Assembly: GCA_947561585.1 (NCBI GenBank)
Contig: CANNZV010002511.1
Location: 31,457 to 95,456, forward strand
Source: Caprella mutica
Lineage: Eukaryota; Arthropoda; Malacostraca; Amphipoda; Caprellidae
Length of the DNA: 64,000 nt
Direction of reading: 5' to 3'
Shown here: positions 62,390-64,000 of the stretch, piece by piece
Layout of the letters: every line of letters starts with the position of its first letter
How positions within the stretch are numbered: position 1 is the stretch's first letter
Position numbers and translations under genes: made by a program
Notes under the pieces: generated by a model
What the model saw: only the letters and a program-made list of their open reading frames with translations
Databases searched by the model: none
Told to the model about the DNA's origin: nothing

Positions 62390-62876
62390 GGGTACGGTCA
62401 AGAGCCCCCCCGGTCAATAGCCCCCCCGGTCATGAGCCCCCCTAGTCATGAGCCCCCCCAGTCATGAGCCCCCCTAGGTCATAAGCCCCCCCGGTCACGA
62501 GCCCCCCTCCATGTTTTTATAATCCTTATTTACCTAGTTAAACAAATGAAGAACTACTTAGATAGAAATAACTGAGAGTTGCTAATGTAGTTTGTTGTAT
62601 CTGCTAGATTGTTGTACTGCACACTTCATGATTGTTGTCACCCCCCCGATTTACATATATTTTATGTCTAATCAGTAATGAACTACAAAAGTGTCAATAA
62701 GGATTAAATAATATAGGTAAATAAGGATTTAAAAACAGGGGGGCTCGTGACCGGGGGGGGGCTCATGACCGGGGGAGCTCTTGACTGGGGGGGGCTTATG
62801 ACCGGGGGGGCTCTTGACCGGGGGGGGGGCTTATGACAGGGGGGCTCTTGACCGGGGGGGCTTATGACCTACACCC
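62390..62876. mobile_element. Fold-back element of GGTCATGAGCCCCCC repeats, 10-bp TSD
   Basis: The left arm (62390-62510) has seven or so copies of GGTCA(T/A)(G/A)AGCCCCCC-like units. The right arm (62735-62870) has the inverse GGGGGGCT(C/T)(A/T)TGACC. The AT-rich centre also pairs partly. AATTAAAGCG flanks the element at 62380-62389 and 62877-62886. TSD length suggests a Mutator-like or fold-back (FB/Galileo-type) element; superfamily unproven. Confidence 0.85.
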
Positions 62877-63274
62877 AATTAAAGCGATGCCTCCCTGTAT
62901 ATAACAGTAATAAAATTGATATGCCCCTAAACATAAATAGCACTCTATGTAATAAAGAAGCTGCCAGATGGTAATCAATGCAATTCGATATTTTAACTTT
63001 ATTCTGGAAATCTATCATCAATATAGATGTATATTTGATATCATCATATCGTATTACTAAAACGATTTCGTATACTGTATATCTCTTTTTATTTATTTGA
63101 GTGTTGCATCGCTAATCTAAAAATGTATCTGAACGATACAGAGGGTAGATTTTTTTTCTACATCGACTATGTTTGCTAGGAAGGTTTAGAATCATTAATC
63201 TGAAAACCGTATAAATTCGGTTTAGTTTATGTATATTTTTTATATGCTTGTAAAGTTTTTAATACTCTGTGAAT

Positions 63275-63520
63275 AAAGCCCCGTCCAGACGCTCCGACAA
63301 ATGCCCAGATTTCTCTGAAATCAGGTGTTCGCGAGCAAATTTGTCCGCGATATGGCAGGCAAATTTGTCCCCGATCACAAGAATCGAAACTGTCAGTGAC
63401 TTTCAACATGTTGGACAAATTTGTCCCCGATCACAAGAATCGAAACTGTCAGTGACTGTCAACATGTTGGACAAATTTGTCCCCGAACAAGTGTTCGCGA
63501 CTGTTATTTGAATGAATATT
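63275..63520. repeat. Tandem duplication with ACAAATTTGTCC palindromes
   Basis: A unit of about 60 bp containing ACAAATTTGTCCCCGATCAC and AAGAATCGAAACTGTCAGTG occurs twice at about 63359-63470, with GGACAAATTTGTCC palindromes. The outer words GTGTTCGCGA (63326, 63490) suggest a MITE with the left end AAGCCCCGTCCAGACGCTCC at 63276. No TSD found. Confidence 0.6.
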
Positions 63521-63711
63521 TGTGATATATGGAGTAAATTTGATAATTACTATCATTTTAGATATGAAAGATTGAATTAATTATTTAGTAGTATATTTAT
63601 ATTATTTGATTGAGATTTTTGTAAATAAATTTAAACAGATTTTTGTGTATTTTTTTAGAATAAATGTGATTAGTTATTAGTTATCTACATATTAGTTACT
63701 GACTACAGTGA

Positions 63712-63880
63712 CTAGGGTAAGTTTCGAGTTATCGAACAGTTCCACATTTTCGGACACGTATTATAAATATTATAGGTAGCTATTTTAATTATTATTTAAC
63801 TCTCATTGTAATCATTAGTTCTTCTTTCTTACTTTTCTGTAAATGTGGAACCGTCCCATAACTTGGTATACTTACCCGGC
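63712..63880. mobile_element. Short inverted-repeat element
   Basis: AGGGTAAGTTTCGAGTTATC followed by AGTTCCACATTTTCGG is mirrored at the right by AAATGTGGAACCGTCCCATA and TATACTTACCC. About 170 bp, AT-rich middle. A TSD was not resolved. Confidence 0.6.
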
Positions 63881-64000
63881 CTATAAATAGGTATGAATTA
63901 TTTGGTTGTTTTTCCTAATTTTACTAGGTAAGTTGGTACCTACCTAACTAATAAACATACAGTATTCTATTAAAGGCTTATAGGAAACAGTATTTAGAAG

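Overview
The window looks like a piece of an arthropod nuclear genome, probably an insect and possibly a hemipteran (the order is a guess). It is AT-rich, with short GT-AG exons in very long introns and many nested transposons. I see no bacterial operons, CRISPR arrays, rRNA or tRNA genes.

Two host genes can be read. The last three visible exons of a TPR protein (best match: mitochondrial TTC19) lie on the + strand at 2384-5397. A complete ORC1 gene (origin recognition complex subunit 1) lies on the - strand at 6359-46426. I resolved 17 ORC1 exons whose splice phases all agree. They sum to 2901 nt, i.e. 966 aa plus stop: an N-terminal BAH domain, a KEN box, a Ser/Thr-Pro-rich linker with clustered CDK-type sites, two C2H2 fingers, the AAA+ ATPase and a C-terminal winged helix.

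The ORC1 introns dominate the window. Introns 10, 11, 12 and 14 carry minisatellites of 43, 20, 22 and 31 bp that start at, or within a few bases of, an ORC1 splice site. The 31-bp and 20-bp units repeat the exon/intron donor junction itself, so the pre-mRNA would carry about 60 and 47 donor copies. Intron 14 also holds a Russian-doll nest: minisatellite > 0.6-kb element (8-bp TSD GTCTACAC) > 6.2-kb DIRS-like tyrosine-recombinase retrotransposon plus a PIF/Harbinger element (TSD TTA). Intron 4 holds a second, decayed DIRS-like element, split by a non-LTR retrotransposon (TSD ACTAAATGGA) that is itself split by an LTR/gypsy element (TSD ATCGC).

Right of ORC1 (46.4-64 kb) I find no confident host gene. 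This part is a dense patchwork of short CCAG...CTGG elements with 8-bp TSDs nested in one another, a broken pogo/Tigger-like transposase with a C-terminal PHD-like finger, a decayed non-LTR retrotransposon, TTAA-flanked repeats and a G/C-run fold-back element. The short elements share one AT-rich core sequence but carry different recurring family-specific words, which is the least explained structure in the window.

All homology calls come from reading motifs by eye; no database or alignment was run. Target-site duplications and splice phases were read directly from the sequence.
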